DNA of 64,000 bases from Erysipelotrichaceae bacterium. GTDB lineage: Bacteria; Bacillota_I; Bacilli_A; Erysipelotrichales; Erysipelotrichaceae. Each line of letters opens with the position of its first letter. The first letter of the stretch is position 1. Under the pieces are notes generated by a model. It was not told the DNA's origin. It did no database searches and saw only the letters and a program-made list of their open reading frames with translations. Both the position numbers and the translations under genes were made by a program. The stretch is taken from NCBI GenBank assembly GCA_015058955.1, contig SVBJ01000001.1:1-64000 (forward strand). The letters are read 5' to 3'. This document shows, in pieces, positions 60,750 through 64,000 of the stretch.

Positions 60750-61904
60750 ATGAAGAAAGACAATGATTTTGCCGTTATTCTGTTAATGTGTCTGATGGCT
60801 GCCAGTTCAGTGGGGCTTTCCACTAACTGTACCGGTGTCTTCTTTACTCCGGTTTCCGCAGCCCTGGGCATCAGGAGGGGTACCCTGGCTATTTATGCAA
60901 CCATCAGCAGCATTACTACCGGGCTGGTCACGATGATCATTCCGCGAATTCTGACAGAGAAGAACTTCAAAAAAGTGCTGATCAGCGGGATGATGTGCAA
61001 TATTCTGGCCATCTTCTGCATGTCTTTCTGTAACAGAGTCTGGCAGTTCTACCTGCTGGCAATGTTAATGGGAGCCGGAAACAGCTGTTTCTCCATGGTC
61101 ATCATCACCATCATCCTCAACAGTCTGATTCATGAAAACCTGGGAACCAAAACCGGTCTGGTCCTGAGTTTCAGCGGTTTGGGCGGAGCCGTCTTCAACC
61201 CGGTACTGGCTTCAGTCATTGAGAAGCACGGCTGGCAGTCGGGATACCGCATCATGGCGATGATAATGCTGCTGTTATGTCTGCCTTCCATGGTATATCC
61301 GATCCGCTTCATCGCTGCCCGCAAGACAGACAGGGAAAAAAGACATTCTCTGATCGACGGCTTCATGTTCAGGATCTTTCTGGCGGCAATACTGCTGCAG
61401 GTGATCCCGGCCTTAGGCCAGCATATGATCGGCATCGGCACTGATAAGGGACTGACAGCTTCGCAGGCTGCCTATCTCACCAGCGCCTGCATGATTGCCA
61501 ATGTTTCCTTCAAACTGCTGGCGGGATCGCTTTCCGACCATCTGGGTACATTAAAAACAATCGCCATCATGGCGATTGTCAATGTTGCCGGTGATCTGAT
61601 GTTACTGTCCGGCAGCAGCATGGGCATGCTTCTGCTTGGTGCTTTCCTTTATGGAGCAGTCTATGCGATATCTGGATTGCTGATATCGCTGATGTGCAAG
61701 GATCTCTACGGGGCGCAACAGTACCGGGAAGCGTATCCGGTAATATCTTTTGTCTCTACCGTAACTTATGCCTTAAGCGTCAGCGTGGTGGGTTACATGT
61801 ATGACTTTACCGGGTCATATGGTCTGCCTCTGACAGTTGCCACGGTATTCATGGTTCTGTCAACTCTTATGATGGCAGCCCTGTACCGTACTAAGCGTTT
61901 ATGA
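60750..61904 (+). CDS. MFS transporter, OFA/monocarboxylate-like
   Basis: This 384-residue protein has 12 predicted helices. It resembles the oxalate/formate-antiporter-like branch of the MFS (start CTGVFFTPVSAALGIRRG, and GAGNSCFSMVIITIILNSL). It follows rapZ by three bases. Its end overlaps the end of the convergent NFACT gene by 14 bases. Substrate is unknown. Confidence 0.85.
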   Translation: MKKDNDFAVILLMCLMAASSVGLSTNCTGVFFTPVSAALGIRRGTLAIYATISSITTGLVTMIIPRILTEKNFKKVLISGMMCNILAIFCMSFCNRVWQFYLLAMLMGAGNSCFSMVIITIILNSLIHENLGTKTGLVLSFSGLGGAVFNPVLASVIEKHGWQSGYRIMAMIMLLLCLPSMVYPIRFIAARKTDREKRHSLIDGFMFRIFLAAILLQVIPALGQHMIGIGTDKGLTASQAAYLTSACMIANVSFKLLAGSLSDHLGTLKTIAIMAIVNVAGDLMLLSGSSMGMLLLGAFLYGAVYAISGLLISLMCKDLYGAQQYREAYPVISFVSTVTYALSVSVVGYMYDFTGSYGLPLTVATVFMVLSTLMMAALYRTKRL

Positions 61905-63513
61905 ACTGCTTCAGATAGTTTTCATCTATGTCAATGTAGATGGTATTATATTCACTCATTGATACCAGTCCAATCTTGGAACCCGGTATCTTTTTTATGT
62001 GCTTTATCAGAGTGTAGTTGACCGGAATGGAACTGGATTCCCTGGCTCGTGAATAATAAGCGGCCAGCTGGGCACACAGTCTGATCTCTTCTTCGCTTGG
62101 ATGGGAAGTGGTTATGACCACATGGGCACCGTGAAGATCCTTGACATGGAACCAGGTATCCACACGTCCGGCTTTCTTGAAGGTGATGTAGTCATTCTGA
62201 ATATTGTTCTTGCCAACGTAGATGAACTTTTCATTGAAAGATATCTTGAGAAACTTAGGCTCTTCCTGCTTCTTCTTAGGCGCTCTGGTTTTCTTCCGCT
62301 TCATGTAGCCGTTTCTTTCCAGTTCCTGACGGATCTCCCGGGCTGTCAGGAAGTCAGCCTGCTGCAGCTGTTGGTCAAGCAGATTGAAATAGCTGAGATT
62401 TTCTTCAGCCTGTCGCAGCTGTTCTTCAATGTACTTCTGTCCGGTTGAACCCTTGCGGTATTTCTGGAAGCACTTGCGGGCATTGCCCTTGACGTCAAGG
62501 CGCGGATCCAGCGGGATGGTCAGTTCTTCGCCGTCATAACCGGTCAGTGTCACTTTGGTCATTCCTTTGGTGACCTGATCCATGTTGCCGTAAAGAGCTT
62601 CTCCATATCTTCTCCAGATGTCGCAGTTCAGGGCATCTTCCAGGGAGGCATTGAGCCTCTGGATCTTGGTTTCACATTTCTTAATTTCACGACGGGTAAA
62701 CTTGAAAAGATCACCGGTCTGCTGACGGATCCTCTCGCGTTCTTCGCGGGCAAAGTATATTTCATCAAGTCCCTGACAGATCGGATAACTGTCATATGGA
62801 ATGTTGAGATGGGTCAGAGGTATGCAGTGGAACATGTCGTTGGCACTGACGTAAACTTTATCTGACTCATCGATTTGTTTTAATATTTCACGGTAGCTCT
62901 GGCCATGGTTTAAGCGGAAACGGACCTCGTCGGAAAGCAGAGGGGAGAAACCTATCAGTTTTTCAAAGAGGTTGTCACTGTCGGAAACATGGTCAATGCT
63001 GAAAGGATCGATCTTGTCCGGCTGGCTTTCGGTTACCTTGAACAGGGCTCCCGGATGGATGGTTCTCTTGGTATTTTCAAACGGCGGTATGCGCTTGAGG
63101 GCATCGATGATGCGTCCATCTGAGACCAGGATCAGGTTGGCATATTTGCCCATTAACTCTACATAGACGTCAATGGTTATGCGGTCCCCAATCTCATTAC
63201 GGTTGGCGACGGATATTACCAGGTAGCGGTCCAGACCAGCCTGTTCAATGGAGGTTATGGTGCCGCCTTCCAGGTACTTGCGCATCAGCATGATGAAGTT
63301 GGAAGGATTGTTTCTGGTCGGGTATTCTCTTTCCGTAAGGTGAATGCGGTTATAGCTGGAATGGCAGGAAACCATCAGCTGGAACTTCTTCTGCTGGTAC
63401 AGAATAAAGAGGATCTCCGTGTCGGAAATCTGATAGATCTTATTGATGTGTGAGCCGTTTACGCTCTGCAGCTGCTTTACGATCTGCCTCAGAAAAATGC
63501 CGTCAAATGCCAT
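61891..63513 (-). CDS. rqcH: NFACT-family ribosome quality-control protein RqcH/FbpA
   Basis: This 540-residue protein has the NFACT-N domain ([15 protein letters not shown]... [22 protein letters not shown]), a coiled-coil middle (~270-405) and a C-terminal NFACT-R domain with [16 protein letters not shown]. In Bacillus, RqcH binds stalled 50S subunits and adds alanine tails to trapped nascent chains. The protein was also described as a fibronectin-binding factor in other species. The start is well placed, with GCGAGG before the ATG. It converges with the MFS gene and is divergent from gmk. Confidence 0.92.
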   Translation of the reverse strand: MAFDGIFLRQIVKQLQSVNGSHINKIYQISDTEILFILYQQKKFQLMVSCHSSYNRIHLTEREYPTRNNPSNFIMLMRKYLEGGTITSIEQAGLDRYLVISVANRNEIGDRITIDVYVELMGKYANLILVSDGRIIDALKRIPPFENTKRTIHPGALFKVTESQPDKIDPFSIDHVSDSDNLFEKLIGFSPLLSDEVRFRLNHGQSYREILKQIDESDKVYVSANDMFHCIPLTHLNIPYDSYPICQGLDEIYFAREERERIRQQTGDLFKFTRREIKKCETKIQRLNASLEDALNCDIWRRYGEALYGNMDQVTKGMTKVTLTGYDGEELTIPLDPRLDVKGNARKCFQKYRKGSTGQKYIEEQLRQAEENLSYFNLLDQQLQQADFLTAREIRQELERNGYMKRKKTRAPKKKQEEPKFLKISFNEKFIYVGKNNIQNDYITFKKAGRVDTWFHVKDLHGAHVVITTSHPSEEEIRLCAQLAAYYSRARESSSIPVNYTLIKHIKKIPGSKIGLVSMSEYNTIYIDIDENYLKQFINA

Positions 63514-63547
63514 AATTACCTCGCAATTATTTTACCATATAATATCA

Positions 63548-63576
63548 TTGACCTCTATTTAAAACTGGTGTTAAAT
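63548..63576 (+). promoter_or_regulatory. Promoter of guanylate kinase gene
   Basis: TTGACC (63548-63553) is followed after 17 bases by TTAAAT (63571-63576), 21 bases before the ATG. Confidence 0.5.
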
Positions 63577-63597
63577 TATAGGCAAGAGGTAGTGATG

Positions 63598-64000
63598 ATG
63601 AGTAAAAGAGGCTTATTGATCGTAATATCAGGACCTTCCGGTGTCGGTAAGGGAACAGTAAGAGCCGAATTCATGAAGAATGAGGATCTTAACATCGCAT
63701 ATTCCATTTCCATGACCTCACGTCAGAAAAGACCGGGTGAACAGGAAGGCGTCGACTATTTCTATGTAACCAGAGAAGAGTTTGAGAAAGCCATTGAAGA
63801 GGGCAAGCTGCTGGAATGGACCGAATTTGTCGGCAACTACTATGGAACACCTCTGGAATATGTGAATAAACTCAGAGATGAAGGTAAAAATGTGGTTCTG
63901 GAAATTGAAGTTGAAGGAGCCATGAATGTCAAGAACAAGTGTCCTGATGCCATCATGATCTTCATCACTCCGCCTAGCATGGAAGAACTGGAAAGAAGGA
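63598..64000 (+). CDS. gmk: Guanylate kinase (5' part; continues past window end)
   Basis: The visible 134 residues begin [20 protein letters not shown], with the P-loop GPSGVGKG and then the GMP-binding [22 protein letters not shown] motif. The enzyme converts GMP to GDP. Two adjacent ATG codons are possible (63595 and 63598); the second has AGAGG eight bases upstream. The gene is cut by the window edge. In many Firmicutes gmk is followed by rpoZ, coaBC and priA. Confidence 0.95.
   Translation, partial: MSKRGLLIVISGPSGVGKGTVRAEFMKNEDLNIAYSISMTSRQKRPGEQEGVDYFYVTREEFEKAIEEGKLLEWTEFVGNYYGTPLEYVNKLRDEGKNVVLEIEVEGAMNVKNKCPDAIMIFITPPSMEELERR

Noticed and set aside
1-64000. CRISPR arrays, insertion sequences, prophage and attachment sites
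   Set aside because: No regularly spaced repeats, transposase or integrase motifs, or long terminal repeats were seen while reading the window.

Overview
The window is a densely packed stretch of chromosome from a low-to-moderate GC, strictly anaerobic or fermentative Firmicute. Family content points towards the Erysipelotrichia or a close relative, but this is an inference from gene families because there is no rRNA or ribosomal-protein marker here. The anaerobic character is supported by an oxygen-sensitive class III ribonucleotide reductase with its radical-SAM activase, a YjjI-type glycyl-radical enzyme, and a three-subunit NAD-linked [FeFe] hydrogenase. No prophage, insertion sequence, CRISPR array or rRNA operon was seen. 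Two tRNA genes (Ser-CGA and Leu-CAA, both minus strand) are present.

Layout. 1-2.1 kb: small zinc-ribbon and single-domain proteins, a MscS channel and tRNA-Ser. 2.3-9 kb: a complete oligopeptide ABC importer (oppABCDF) with a hairpin between the binding-protein gene and the rest. 9.5-13 kb: a MarR-NrdG fusion and NrdD with a fused redox domain. 13-18 kb: a lactonase-like beta-propeller, a large exported DUF5722 protein with three cell-wall-binding repeats, a decayed cysteine-peptidase remnant and a lipoprotein. 18-29 kb: the most interesting region. It holds a TudS-related desulfidase, a YjjI enzyme, a Crp-type regulator, and a nine-gene operon with an ECF transporter (S, T, A, A'), an MFS permease, uridine phosphorylase, TenA-like protein, nucleoside hydrolase and fucose-isomerase-like protein. 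I read this as import and salvage of a modified, possibly thiolated, nucleoside or base. 29-36 kb: a lipoprotein, a PAP2-family protein, aldose epimerase, two rRNA-modification enzymes, a 44-residue membrane protein, tRNA-Leu, a cation-efflux pump and a YfcE phosphodiesterase.

36-39 kb: a Crp/Fnr regulator with a perfect palindrome at its promoter, followed by an NMT1/SsuA-type ABC importer. 39-44 kb: the hydrogenase operon (NuoE-, NuoF- and HydA-like subunits), preceded by nested inverted repeats. 44-53 kb: an MBL hydrolase, a Gfo/Idh oxidoreductase, a phosphomannose isomerase fused to a ROK domain with substituted active-site residues, a lysoplasmalogenase-like protein, a lipid kinase, a uridine-kinase-type nucleoside kinase, a small P-loop kinase and an AlkZ-related protein. 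53-58 kb (minus): a tightly overlapping operon of an OLD-type ATPase-TOPRIM protein, a DUF2974 alpha/beta hydrolase, SurE and an M20 amidohydrolase. 58-64 kb: a WYL regulator, a YcxB-like protein, RapZ, an MFS permease, the ribosome-quality-control NFACT protein (minus) and the start of guanylate kinase.

Most operons are bounded by clear rho-independent hairpins. Two importer operons (opp and ECF) have a hairpin directly after the first gene, which encodes the substrate-capture component. That arrangement would give that component a higher dose than the rest of the transporter.
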